DNA of 64,000 nt from Avipropionibacterium sp050157065 (GTDB lineage Bacteria > Actinomycetota > Actinomycetes > Propionibacteriales > Propionibacteriaceae), in NCBI GenBank assembly GCA_050157065.1, contig CP189573.1. One strand, 5' to 3'. The notes beneath the pieces were generated by a model. The model worked only from the letters and a program-made list of their open reading frames with translations. It ran no database searches and was not told where the DNA came from. Below are positions 33,753-42,634 of this stretch, in pieces. Both the position numbers and the translations under genes were made by a program. Every line of letters begins with the position of its first letter. The first letter of the stretch is position 1.

Positions 33753-33827
33753 GTGCGGATCCGCCCCGAGTGCGTCGATTCGCCCTGATCTGGGGTGGTT
33801 CGGCCGTATCGGGGCGGATCCGCGCAC
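33753..33827. repeat. Long inverted repeat with GCGGATCCGC cores between convergent genes
   Basis: GTGCGGATCCGCCCCGA (33753-33769) pairs with TCGGGGCGGATCCGCGCAC (33809-33827), apart from a 2-nt insertion, around a 39-nt loop. Each arm carries the self-palindrome GCGGATCCGC. It could be a bidirectional terminator or a REP/MITE-like mobile repeat. No transposase is adjacent. Confidence 0.6.
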
Positions 33828-33849
33828 TCAAGCGGGCAGACCAGTCCCG

Positions 33850-35262
33850 TCAGCCGGTGACGCGGAGGTGGAACTGCGGCGTGGACAGCGCCGGCACGAC
33901 CAGCACGCGAGGCTGCCGGCCCAGGATGTCGGCCGCCTCCCGCAACGCCTCCTCGGCCGTGGCCGTGGTCCGGGCGCCCATCGCCCGGGCCATGCCCGGC
34001 CGTCGGGCCCCGGCCACGTAGACCTGGGTGCTGTGCTCGCGCGCCATTCCGCCCATGTAGATCATCGAGAACGCGTGGAACGGGTGGTAGCCGTACTCCG
34101 TGCGGTACTTGGTGATCCAGCGTTCGTCGGTGGCCAGTTCCTCCTCGTGGGCCACCATGTCCGCGGGGTGCTGACAGTCGGCCAACCGGTCGAAGGCCTC
34201 CTCGTACGACGGGAAGTCCTCGGCGTTGAACCACCCGTCGCAGACCGACGTGGTGATCACGAACGGCTTGTCGACCAGGGCGGCCTTGGCCCGGATCACA
34301 CTGGCGCCGACGGCCTGCATCAACAGCAACGGGTTCGAGCCCATCCCCTTGCCGTAGTGGAAGTTCCGCGGCATGCCGACCAGCAGTACGTCGGCCGGTG
34401 GACCGTCGACGAGCTGGTCGGTGCGCAGCTGGGCCACCGGCCACGACGCCTGCTCCACCTCGGGGATCCGCCCGGCCCAGACACCGAGTTGGCGTGACCC
34501 GGAGTCCAGGGCGGCGTCAACGGTGAAGAACGGTTGCGGCATCGCCCGCTCGATGTGGCGACCGATCTCGCGCAGCTGGTCGCGGAACCTGCTCTTCGGG
34601 GTGGGCGGCACGAAGTCGTCGCGGTACAAGGTCCGAGGGCTGTGGTGACCGGCGATCGATCGCCACGAGGTGAGACCGGTGGACGGCATCTTGTAGCCGC
34701 CCGAGTAGCCGCCGTACGGGTTCCCGGCGGCATGGCTCACCATGATCGACAGGTCCGCCTCGACGACCGCCCGATTCACCTGCACGACGTCGCCGAGTTC
34801 GCTGGTGCCGAGGTCGACCATGCCGGCCTCGTCCTCCGCGTCGTGGTTGACGATCACCGGGGCATCGGCCCGCTCGACCACGGTCGGCCCCAACAGGTCA
34901 GCGATCTCGGCCTCCCGGTTCTTGCGATGCAACCCGATCGCGCAGACCAGTCGGACATCGGCCATCCGCACCCCGGCGCGCTCGAGCTCGTCGAGCAACA
35001 TCGGCACCACGACCCGGCGGTGCGCGGTCGGCTGCGTCCCGCCCTTGACCCGGTCGGGGAAGGCGATCGTGACGGTGTCCCCGCGCCCGACCAGATCACC
35101 GATCGGACCGACGCCCAGCGGGTTCGCCAGGGCCGACCTGGTCGCCCCCACGGGGTCGACCAGTGGATCGGGCTCCACGGCCCCGTCAGCGGTCACGACC
35201 GCGACGTCGGATCCTGCTTCGACCTCGACGACGTCGTCGCCGTACTCCAGCTTCACCTTCAC
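33850..35262 (-). CDS. Second LarA-like (DUF2088) nickel-pincer racemase/epimerase family protein
   Basis: 470 aa from GTG 35262 with GGGGGAG upstream. It retains the LarA set: AIGLH (H112), VSHAAGN (H177), YSGGYKMPSTG (K191) and AGHHSP (H207). The Lys-to-His spacing is 16 as in LarA, while His-to-Lys is 14 because of an insertion. The N-terminal FPDRVKGG replaces the more usual DxTRP. It therefore belongs to a different LarA subfamily from the protein encoded at 19959. It is divergent from importer 3 and may act on its substrate (inference). No cofactor genes are in the window. Confidence 0.82.
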   Translation of the reverse strand: MKVKLEYGDDVVEVEAGSDVAVVTADGAVEPDPLVDPVGATRSALANPLGVGPIGDLVGRGDTVTIAFPDRVKGGTQPTAHRRVVVPMLLDELERAGVRMADVRLVCAIGLHRKNREAEIADLLGPTVVERADAPVIVNHDAEDEAGMVDLGTSELGDVVQVNRAVVEADLSIMVSHAAGNPYGGYSGGYKMPSTGLTSWRSIAGHHSPRTLYRDDFVPPTPKSRFRDQLREIGRHIERAMPQPFFTVDAALDSGSRQLGVWAGRIPEVEQASWPVAQLRTDQLVDGPPADVLLVGMPRNFHYGKGMGSNPLLLMQAVGASVIRAKAALVDKPFVITTSVCDGWFNAEDFPSYEEAFDRLADCQHPADMVAHEEELATDERWITKYRTEYGYHPFHAFSMIYMGGMAREHSTQVYVAGARRPGMARAMGARTTATAEEALREAADILGRQPRVLVVPALSTPQFHLRVTG

Positions 35263-35295
35263 CTGCGTCTCCCCCTGTGTTGCGGACCCGACCTC

Positions 35296-35343
35296 TTGGC
35301 GAACTACATGCAACATGTTATCTTCCGTTGAATCGTTCAACGG
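35296..35343 (+). promoter_or_regulatory. Promoter and operator of the importer-3 operon
   Basis: TTGGCG (35296-35301), 17 nt, TATCTT (35319-35324) is a good -35/-10 pair. It is immediately followed by the perfect palindrome CCGTTGAATCGTTCAACGG (35325-35343, 8-bp arms, 3-nt centre) at the expected transcription start. A second palindrome ACATG-CAA-CATGT (35306-35318) lies in the spacer. This is a repressor layout; the GntR gene at the end of the operon (41419) is the likely source. Confidence 0.7.
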
Positions 35344-35355
35344 TTGGGGGTGGAC

Positions 35356-36225
35356 ATGCGACGAACCGGGGTACGGGCACCGTGGTGGTTCCTCATCCCT
35401 GCGGTTCTGGCGTACGGCTTCGTCGTGGTCGTGCCCAGCCTGCGAGGAGCCGGCTACGCCTTCACCGACTGGGACGGGCTCAACCCCGAGGTGGCGTTCG
35501 TCGGGCTCGAGAACTTCGGCCGGATCTTCGCCGACACCGCCGCCCGGGCCGCCATCGGCAACACCCTGCTCTTCGCCGTGGCGGTCACCGTGCTGCAGAA
35601 CCTGATCGGTCTGCTGCTCGCCCTCGGGGTCCACTCCAAGATCAAGAGCCGGTCGGTGCTGACCGCTGTCTTCTTCGCCCCGACGATCATCGCCCCGCTG
35701 GTGGTGGCCTACCTGTGGCAGTACCTGCTGACCCCGTCCGGGCCGGCGAACGCCGCCCTGGAGCGTGTCGGCCTCGGCGGCCTGCGCCAGGACTGGCTGG
35801 GCAACTCCGACCTGGCACTCTGGTCGATCGTGCTGGTGATCTGTTGGCAGTTCGCCGGCTACTCCATGGTGATCTTCCTGGCGGGGCTGGAGAGCGTGCC
35901 GACCGAGCTGCTGGAGGCCGCCGAGATCGACGGCGTCAACCGGTGGCAGAAGTTCTGGCACGTGGTCCGGCCGCTGCTGGCGCCGGCCACCACGATCAAC
36001 CTGATGCTGTCGTTGATCGGTGGGTTCAAGCTGTTCGACAAGATCCTGATCATGACCAACGGAGGCCCGGGCACGGCCACCGAGACCCTGAGCACCCACA
36101 TCTACAAGGGCGCGTTCCAGTTCGGCGACTTCGCGTACAGCATCGCACTGGCCCTCGTGCTGACCGTCTTCATCGCGCTCGCCTCGGGCATCCAGTTCTC
36201 CCTGCTGCGGCGAGGTGAGCAGTGA
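35356..36225 (+). CDS. ABC sugar permease, MalF/UgpA type
   Basis: 289 aa from ATG 35356 (TTGGGGGTGG upstream; an upstream in-frame TTG is inside the operator). Six membrane segments begin with APWWFLIPAVLAYGFVVVVPSL. The EAA loop is LEAAEIDGVNRWQK and the C-terminal part has GGPGTATETLSTHIYKGAFQ. It is the first gene of importer 3, which unusually starts with the permeases and places the binding protein third. Confidence 0.93.
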   Translation: MRRTGVRAPWWFLIPAVLAYGFVVVVPSLRGAGYAFTDWDGLNPEVAFVGLENFGRIFADTAARAAIGNTLLFAVAVTVLQNLIGLLLALGVHSKIKSRSVLTAVFFAPTIIAPLVVAYLWQYLLTPSGPANAALERVGLGGLRQDWLGNSDLALWSIVLVICWQFAGYSMVIFLAGLESVPTELLEAAEIDGVNRWQKFWHVVRPLLAPATTINLMLSLIGGFKLFDKILIMTNGGPGTATETLSTHIYKGAFQFGDFAYSIALALVLTVFIALASGIQFSLLRRGEQ

Positions 36226-37046
36226 TGCGCCGCTACACCGCCGGGACCGCCGTGCTCGAGGTCGGCATGATCGTGCTGGCCGTGCTGTTCTGCATCCCGA
36301 TCCTGGTGCTGATCAACACCGCGCTGATGCCGACCGGTGCGATGAGCGATCCGCTCACCCCGGTGCCCGAGCCGACGCTGGCCAACTTCGCAGGAGCCTG
36401 GGTGCGTGGCGGCCTGGGTGGGGCCATGGTCAACAACCTGGTCGTCACGGTGGTGTCGGTGGTGCTGATCATCACGATCGCCTCGCTGGCCGCCTACCCG
36501 TTGGCGCGTTCCACCCGGGGCTGGTCGCGCGGCATGCTCGCCTTCTTCATGGCCGGACTGCTGGTGCCGATGCTGCTGTCGATGATCCCGCTGTACGTGA
36601 CCTTCCGCGACCTCGATCTGCTCGGCAACATCTGGGCACTGTGCATCATCTACGTCGGAGCGCAGCTGCCGTTCTCGATCTTCCTGTACACCCAGTTCAT
36701 CCGGGCCCTGCCCACCGACTACGAGGAGGCGGCGCTGATCGACGGCGCGGGTCCGTTCCGCTCGTTCGTGCAGGTCGTCTTCCCGCTGTTGCGGCCCATC
36801 ACCGGCACGGTCGCGATCCTGAACGCCGTGTTCGTCTGGAACGACTTCTTCACCCCGCTGCTGTACCTGGCCGGCACCGACCAGGTCACCATCTCGATCG
36901 CGCTCTACTCCTTCACCGGCATCTACGCCAGCGAGTGGAACACGATCTTCGCCGGGCTGATCATCGGGTCGATCCCGGTGATCGCCTTCTACCTGTTCAC
37001 CCAACGACACATCATCAAAGGCTTTTCCGGTGGCCTCAAGGGCTGA
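36222..37046 (+). CDS. ABC sugar permease, MalG/UgpE type
   Basis: 274 aa, ATG overlapping the preceding stop by 4 bp. The EAA loop is EEAALIDGAGPFRS and the C-terminus FTQRHIIKGFSGGLKG is the classic MalG-type ending. Importer-3 inner-membrane subunit, followed after 55 bp by the binding protein. Confidence 0.93.
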   Translation: MMRRYTAGTAVLEVGMIVLAVLFCIPILVLINTALMPTGAMSDPLTPVPEPTLANFAGAWVRGGLGGAMVNNLVVTVVSVVLIITIASLAAYPLARSTRGWSRGMLAFFMAGLLVPMLLSMIPLYVTFRDLDLLGNIWALCIIYVGAQLPFSIFLYTQFIRALPTDYEEAALIDGAGPFRSFVQVVFPLLRPITGTVAILNAVFVWNDFFTPLLYLAGTDQVTISIALYSFTGIYASEWNTIFAGLIIGSIPVIAFYLFTQRHIIKGFSGGLKG

Positions 37047-37101
37047 CCGGAAGGGGGAACCGTCGACCGCCGGTCGGCCCTCACCGAGGAGGAGATCCAT
37101 C

Positions 37102-38382
37102 ATGAGAATCACCAAGACGATCACGGCGGCGGCACTGGGCGTGCTGCTGCTCGCCGGCTGCTCATCGGGCCCCGGCGCCAACACCGGAGGCGAAGGGGGC
37201 GAGTCGTCCGGCCCGGTCACGATCACCGTCGGCACCCTCACCGCCACCGGTTCCAGTGCCATGGACAATGCCGCGGCGGAGTTCAGCAAGGCCAACCCCG
37301 ACATCACCGTCGAGCTGGTCAAGATCCCTGGTGACCAGTACCAGCAGCAGATGCGGACCCGGGTCGGTGCCGGCACCGCTCCCGACGTGATCGCCGTCTT
37401 CCCCGGGAACGGGTCGGCGATGTCGATGATGCAACTGCAGCAGGGCAACTTCCTGACCGACCTGTCCGGACGGGAGTGGGTCGCCGACCGGGTGGAGGCC
37501 GTGAAGCAGGCCTCCGACGTCGACGGCAAGACCTACATCACCCCGAGCTGGTTGACCCTGATCGGCAGCATCTACAACACCGAGGCGATGGCAGAGGTCG
37601 GGGCGGAGGTGCCGACCACCTTCCCCGAGGTCCTCGCGTTGTGCGACCTGGCGAAGTCGAAGGGCAAGGCGGCCTACGCCTTGGGCACCAACAAGCCGTG
37701 GGTCGGTCAGCTGATCCCGTACGCCTTCGCCGCGACCACCGCGTACGGCGCCGACCCCGAACTCGACGCCAAGCTGGCGGCCGGGGAGACCACCTTCGGT
37801 GAGTCGGGCTGGACCGCCGCGCTCGACAAGCTGTCGGAGATGCAGGCGCGAGGCTGCTTCAACGAGGGCGTCCTCGGCACCGACTACGTCACGCAGATGG
37901 GGATGCTCGCCAAGGGTGAGGCCCTCGGGGCGGTGCAGGTGAGCTCGGCGGACGCGGCGGCGAAGAACGTGAACGCCGAGGTGTCGTTGAAGATGGCGGC
38001 GTTCCCGGCCACCGACAACGCCGACGAGACCCGGATTCCGGTCGGTTCGGGCTACGGGTACGCGCTGAACGCCAAGTCGCCGCACCAGGAGGCCGGGCTG
38101 AAGTTCCTCGACTTCCTGGCCAGCAAGGAGACCAACGCCAAGCTCGCCGAGGAGAACGGCTCGTTGCCGGCCGATCCCACGACCGGCGGGGCGACACCGT
38201 ACAACGAGGCCCTGCTGCCGTACGTCACCGAGGGCCGTACCGCCACGTTCATGGACCAGAACTGGCCGGGCCCGAAGGTGCAGGCCGCCCTGCAGACCGG
38301 AGTGCAGGAACTGCTGGGCGACAAGAAGTCCACCGCGGACGTGCTGGCCGACATGCAGCGCGAGTACGACGCCGCGGCATGA
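37102..38382 (+). CDS. ABC sugar-binding lipoprotein
   Basis: 426 aa from ATG 37102 behind GAGGAGGAG. It has a standard Sec lipoprotein signal (RITKTITAAALGVLLLAGC), without the twin-Arg found in the other three binding proteins of the window. Mature features include FSKANPDITVELVKIPGDQY and the hinge-region FLASKETNAKLAEENGSLPA. Its stop overlaps the GH78-like gene by 4 bp, so binding protein and hydrolase are translationally coupled. Confidence 0.93.
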   Translation: MRITKTITAAALGVLLLAGCSSGPGANTGGEGGESSGPVTITVGTLTATGSSAMDNAAAEFSKANPDITVELVKIPGDQYQQQMRTRVGAGTAPDVIAVFPGNGSAMSMMQLQQGNFLTDLSGREWVADRVEAVKQASDVDGKTYITPSWLTLIGSIYNTEAMAEVGAEVPTTFPEVLALCDLAKSKGKAAYALGTNKPWVGQLIPYAFAATTAYGADPELDAKLAAGETTFGESGWTAALDKLSEMQARGCFNEGVLGTDYVTQMGMLAKGEALGAVQVSSADAAAKNVNAEVSLKMAAFPATDNADETRIPVGSGYGYALNAKSPHQEAGLKFLDFLASKETNAKLAEENGSLPADPTTGGATPYNEALLPYVTEGRTATFMDQNWPGPKVQAALQTGVQELLGDKKSTADVLADMQREYDAAA

Positions 38383-40553
38383 GCCTGCCCGCCCCGCACT
38401 GGATCACCAGCCCCGACTGGCTGGTGGACCCGGACGGCCCACTGCCCGTGCTGGCCCGTCGCTTCACCGCGACGGGTCGGCCGCGGTCGGTCGTGCTGCA
38501 GCTGACCGGTGTCGGGGTGTGGCGGGCCACGGTGAACGGGGAGCCGGTGAGCCGGTACGTGCTGGAACCGGGGTACGCCGACTGGGCGAGGCTGGCCGAG
38601 ACCGTCGAGGTCGACATCTCCCCACTCGTCCGCCCGGGCGACAACCTGATCATGATCGAGCTCGGTCCCGGCCTCTACCGGTCGCAGCCGCCGCCCGACG
38701 GCCCACACGAGGGCCGGTGGACGAAGGTCGTCACCGACTTCGGGGACCTCGCCGCCCACGTCAACCTGGCCTGGACCGACGACGCCGGCGAGCACCGCGT
38801 GGTGAGTGACGACACCTGGCGGGCCACCACGGGCGCCGTCGTCGCGGCGAACTTCGTCGGCGGCGAGGACCACGACCTCACCCGCGCCCTTGACCCGGCA
38901 CAGTTCGCCTCGTGGCCCCGGGCCGTCACCACGACCCGGGTCCCCGACTCTCGCCGTCCACGGTCCGGTGTCCCGCTGGTGGTGCGCGAGTCACTGCCGG
39001 CCGTGACGGTCACCGAGCCCGTGCCCGGCAGCTGGGTGATCGACTTCGGCGTCAACGCCGCGGGGTGGCCGGTGCTCGACCTTCCCGCCGACAGTGAGGT
39101 CCGCCTGCGGCCGGCCGAGTTGCTGCACCCCGACGGGACGATCGACTCCCGCACGCAGGGCTGGGGCCCGGTCTTCCACACGGTCCGGACGGCGGGCGCG
39201 ACGACGTGGCACCCCACCTTCGGCTACAACGGACTGCGGTACCTCGAGGTGACCGGCCTCGACACTCCACCGGGGAACGCGAGGTTGGACGTGATCGCCG
39301 CCGACGTGGCCGACGCCGGGTCGTTCTCCTGCAGTTCCGAACGCCTCACCGCGATCCACACGATCATCCGTCGGGCGGTGATCTCGAACCTCTCCTCGCT
39401 GCCGACCGACTGCCCACAACGGGAGAAGCTGAACTACCTGGAGCAGCTCCACCTCGCCTTCGACGTGATGCGTTGGAACTTCGACGTCCACCACCTGCTC
39501 TGCCACACCATGGAGGTGGTCACCGGCTCGATGGGGTCGGACGGCCACCTCGGGCTGTACGCCCCGGAGTGGCAGCCCAACCCCGATCCGTGGCGCGGTG
39601 ACGCGAACTGGGGGCTCGCGGTGGTGTTCACGCCGTGGCTGATCCACCGCGCCTACGGGGACGTGCAGGTCCTGGCCGACACCGTCGACGACCAGCGTCG
39701 CCATCTTGATCACCTGTCCGGCACCGCCGAGGACGGCCTGTTGGTGTACGGACTCGGCGACTGGAACGGCCGGCGCCCGGTGCGCTGGGTGCCGTTGGTC
39801 TGTACGTCGGCGTTGGCTCGCGGCTGGGACGTCCACGCCGACACGCTCGCCGTCCTCGGGCAGCACCCCGGGGCGGCCGAGGCGCGGCAGCGGGCCGAAG
39901 CCGTACGGGAACGCGTCCGGCAGGCCTTCGTCCGGGAGACGGACGAGGGCCTGGTCGTCGGCGACGACTCGATCGCCGAGACGTTCATCGCCATCGACTC
40001 CGGCGTGCTGCCCGACTCGCCGTCACTGGTGGACCGTCTCGCCCGTCGGATCGCCGAGGCAGGCCATGTGCTCGACGTGGGTGAGGTCGCCCTCGGGCCA
40101 CTGGTCGACGTCCTCGCCCGCCATGATCATCACGAGACGTTGTGGCAGGTGTGCCAGGTGACCGACGAGCCGAGCTATGGCTACATGCTCGCCCACGGCG
40201 CCACCGCCCTCACCGAGACCTGGGACGGACCCACCTTCGGTTTCAGCCAGAACCACTTCATGAACGGTGCGATCGAGGACTGGTTCTTCGCCCACGTCGC
40301 CGGACTGCAGCAGGCCCCCGGAGGCATCGGCTGGCGCGACGTGGTGATCCGGCCGCGGCCCTGTGGCGACCTGACCCACGCCGAGGCGACCCACCGGACA
40401 CCGCAGGGCACCCTGCAGGTCACGTGGTCACGGAACGCCGCATTCTCCATGTCGGTGGAGATCCCGTCCGACACGACGGCCGAAGTGGTACTTCCCGGTG
40501 GGGCCCGGCATCGGGTCGGCCCCGGACGACACGAGTGGCGGGAGCCGGCATGA
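38379..40553 (+). CDS. GH78-like alpha-L-rhamnosidase family protein, divergent active site
   Basis: 724 aa, cytoplasmic (no signal). An N-terminal beta domain (VGVWRATVNGEPVSRYVLEPGYADW) and a rhamnosidase-type concanavalin domain (WVIDFGVNAAGW, YNGLRYLEVTG) precede the six-hairpin barrel. The catalytic block reads TDCPQREKLNYLEQL (343-357) instead of DCPQRDERLGWTGD, and the second acidic site is LTETWDG, later HFMNGAIEDWFF. This marks a separate GH78-like subfamily whose specificity may not be plain rhamnose. It lies inside the importer-3 operon. Confidence 0.85.
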   Translation: MSLPAPHWITSPDWLVDPDGPLPVLARRFTATGRPRSVVLQLTGVGVWRATVNGEPVSRYVLEPGYADWARLAETVEVDISPLVRPGDNLIMIELGPGLYRSQPPPDGPHEGRWTKVVTDFGDLAAHVNLAWTDDAGEHRVVSDDTWRATTGAVVAANFVGGEDHDLTRALDPAQFASWPRAVTTTRVPDSRRPRSGVPLVVRESLPAVTVTEPVPGSWVIDFGVNAAGWPVLDLPADSEVRLRPAELLHPDGTIDSRTQGWGPVFHTVRTAGATTWHPTFGYNGLRYLEVTGLDTPPGNARLDVIAADVADAGSFSCSSERLTAIHTIIRRAVISNLSSLPTDCPQREKLNYLEQLHLAFDVMRWNFDVHHLLCHTMEVVTGSMGSDGHLGLYAPEWQPNPDPWRGDANWGLAVVFTPWLIHRAYGDVQVLADTVDDQRRHLDHLSGTAEDGLLVYGLGDWNGRRPVRWVPLVCTSALARGWDVHADTLAVLGQHPGAAEARQRAEAVRERVRQAFVRETDEGLVVGDDSIAETFIAIDSGVLPDSPSLVDRLARRIAEAGHVLDVGEVALGPLVDVLARHDHHETLWQVCQVTDEPSYGYMLAHGATALTETWDGPTFGFSQNHFMNGAIEDWFFAHVAGLQQAPGGIGWRDVVIRPRPCGDLTHAEATHRTPQGTLQVTWSRNAAFSMSVEIPSDTTAEVVLPGGARHRVGPGRHEWREPA

Positions 40554-41416
40554 CGACCATTGGCGTGGTGGGGCTGGGCAACATGGGCTTGCCCATCGCG
40601 ACGGGGTTGGCCGTGGCGGGAGGCACCGTGCTCGCCCACGACCGGGCCGAGCAGGCCCGGCGGACCGCGGCGGCAGCCGGCCTGAGGGTGCGGCAGAGCC
40701 TGGCGGCGGTGGCCGCCGAGTCGAACGTGGTCGTGCTGTCACTGCCCACCCCCGACGTCGTCGGCAACGTTGTCCACGCACTGGCCGAGGCAGGGCCGGC
40801 CGACCTGGTCGTGCTCGACACCAGCACCACCGATCCGGCGACCTCCCGGGAGTTGGCCGGGTTGCTGCCGGGTCGGTTCGCCGACTGCCCGATCCTGGGC
40901 CGGCCCCATGCCGCTGGCGGGTGGACCATCCCGGTCGGTGGCGACGAGGCTGCGGCGGCCGTCGCGGCAACCGTGCTGGCGCCGATGGCCCGCCGCATCG
41001 TGCACGTCGGTGGGCCCGGGGCCGGCGCGACGCTGAAGGTGATCAACAACCTGATGCTGTCCATGATCAACAGCGCGAACGCGGAGGCGTTGGCGCTCGC
41101 CGGTGCCGCAGGGGTCGAGCTCGAACGGTTCGTCGAGGTGCTCAGCGATTCGGGTGCAGCCTCGATCTCCGGGCTGTTCCGCGAGTCGGCGCCGCGGGTG
41201 GCGGCCGACGACTTCGACGCGGTGTTCGCCGTACGGTTGATGCGCAAGGACGCCGGCCTCGGCCTGGCGCTGGCTGCCGATGTCGGGCTCGAACTGCCGG
41301 TCGCCGCTGCATCGACGGCGGCACTCGACCGGGCCATCGCGATGGGCCTGGCCGACGAGGACGCCAGTGCGGTGATCAAGACGGTGGGCACGGGCGATGA
41401 TGGGGGCAGGAGGTAA
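40550..41416 (+). CDS. NAD(P)-dependent beta-hydroxyacid dehydrogenase (HIBADH/GarR-like)
   Basis: 288 aa, ATG overlapping the GH78-like stop. The Rossmann motif is VVGLGNMG (6-13). The catalytic Lys is in GAGATLKVINNLML (K163), and an all-alpha C-terminal domain follows. Family members reduce tartronate semialdehyde or oxidise 3-hydroxy acids. The substrate-binding signature near residue 115 (CPILGRPHAAGG) differs from the standard DAPVSGG, so the substrate is uncertain. It is co-transcribed with importer 3 and GntR. Confidence 0.88.
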   Translation: MTTIGVVGLGNMGLPIATGLAVAGGTVLAHDRAEQARRTAAAAGLRVRQSLAAVAAESNVVVLSLPTPDVVGNVVHALAEAGPADLVVLDTSTTDPATSRELAGLLPGRFADCPILGRPHAAGGWTIPVGGDEAAAAVAATVLAPMARRIVHVGGPGAGATLKVINNLMLSMINSANAEALALAGAAGVELERFVEVLSDSGAASISGLFRESAPRVAADDFDAVFAVRLMRKDAGLGLALAADVGLELPVAAASTAALDRAIAMGLADEDASAVIKTVGTGDDGGRR

Positions 41417-41418
41417 CG

Positions 41419-42087
41419 ATGGCAGTGCACTTCGCCAAGGAACGGCTGGCCGATCAGGTCCACCGGGTGCTGCGGGACCGGATCCTGTCGCACGAGCTCG
41501 GACCCGGGCACCGACTGAGCGTGCCTGCCCTGGCCCTCGAGTTCGGGCTGAGCCGTAGCCCGGTGCGGGAGGCCGTCCAGCGGTTGGTGACCGACGGGCT
41601 GGCCGAGGAGCGACCGAACCAGGGCGCCACGGTGGCCACGATGGACCTGGCCGAACTCGCCGACATGTACGAAGTCCGCGCCCCGCTCGACGGGCTGGCC
41701 GCACGGCTGGTGACCGGTCGCGAGGTCCCCGGGCTCGGCGAGGAGTTGGCGAGCGCTCTCGACCTGCACCGACGAGCGTTGGCCGCCGGGGACGTGAGCG
41801 ACATCATCACCGCCGACCTCGACTTCCACGGTGCGATTGCGCGGAGCTGCGGCAATGCGGCGGTGTGGGCAGTGCTCGAACCCATCCACCGGCGGGTGGC
41901 GGTGGCGATCCTGGCCGGCGAGCCCCTGGTGTGGCCGGCCGATGCGCTGGTCGAGCACGAGGCGATCGTGGCGGCCATCGCATCCCGCGATCCCGACGCC
42001 GCCAGGCAGGCGGCGGAGGACCACATCATGCTGGCCCGGGATCGGATCTGCGGCAAGCTGGCCGAGGCCCGGGCAGCACGGGACTGA
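41419..42087 (+). CDS. GntR/FadR-family transcriptional regulator
   Basis: 222 aa, ATG behind AGGAGG, 2 bp after the dehydrogenase stop. The winged helix is typical (RVLRDRILSHELGPGHRLSVPALALEFGLSRSPVREAVQRL), followed by the FCD domain (ADLDFHGAIARSCGN, EHEAIVAAI, AAEDHIM). As the last gene of the importer-3 operon it is the likely repressor acting at 35325-35343, sensing a sugar acid or intermediate (inference). Confidence 0.92.
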   Translation: MAVHFAKERLADQVHRVLRDRILSHELGPGHRLSVPALALEFGLSRSPVREAVQRLVTDGLAEERPNQGATVATMDLAELADMYEVRAPLDGLAARLVTGREVPGLGEELASALDLHRRALAAGDVSDIITADLDFHGAIARSCGNAAVWAVLEPIHRRVAVAILAGEPLVWPADALVEHEAIVAAIASRDPDAARQAAEDHIMLARDRICGKLAEARAARD

Positions 42088-42102
42088 ACGGTCAGCCGAA
42101 GC

Positions 42103-42621
42103 TCACCGGGTCGGAGCCGGCCCTTCGGGGACCCTTCCCTCGGCCAACAGTGCATCGAGCTTCTCGTACCCGTCGTTCACCCCGGTCTCCATGCCGCTGA
42201 CGAGCCAGCCGTCACGGGCCTCGAAGCTGTCGACCAGGGAGGTTGCGACGAGCCGCGTCCGGCCGTCACCCAGGTCCTGGAAGGTGAGGGTCTCCAGCGA
42301 GACCCCGTCCGGTTCTTCGTCGTAGGTGAAGGTCTGCACGATCTTGTCCTGTCCGATCTCGTGGAAGCAGCCGTGGAAGCTGAACCGCTCGTCGCCGCGG
42401 ACGTTGGTGAACGCCCAGCTGCCACCGCTGCGGGCGTCCCAGTGGTCGATCTCGGTGCCGAGGTCGTGCGGACCGCACCACTGGGCGTACAAATCGGGGT
42501 CGGTGTGGGCGCGGACGAGCTGCGCCGGCGTGGCGGTGAAGTCGCGGGTGATGCGGATGACCGGGACTTCGGCATCGGCCTCGATCGTGGCCTGCTGCAC
42601 CCGTAGTGCGTTGATGGTCAT
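42103..42621 (-). CDS. SRPBCC (AHSA1/ATPase-activator-like) family protein
   Basis: 172 aa from ATG 42621 with AAGGAG upstream. The fold signature is PVIRITRDFTATPAQLVRAHTDPDLYAQWCGP and then GSWAFTN, TFQDLGDGRTRLVATS and SGMETGVNDGYEKLD, typical of the SRPBCC proteins commonly co-encoded with ArsR regulators. No ArsR gene is adjacent. Two matching palindromes lie upstream. Ligand unknown. Confidence 0.88.
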   Translation of the reverse strand: MTINALRVQQATIEADAEVPVIRITRDFTATPAQLVRAHTDPDLYAQWCGPHDLGTEIDHWDARSGGSWAFTNVRGDERFSFHGCFHEIGQDKIVQTFTYDEEPDGVSLETLTFQDLGDGRTRLVATSLVDSFEARDGWLVSGMETGVNDGYEKLDALLAEGRVPEGPAPTR

Positions 42622-42634
42622 GTCCACTCCTTGT

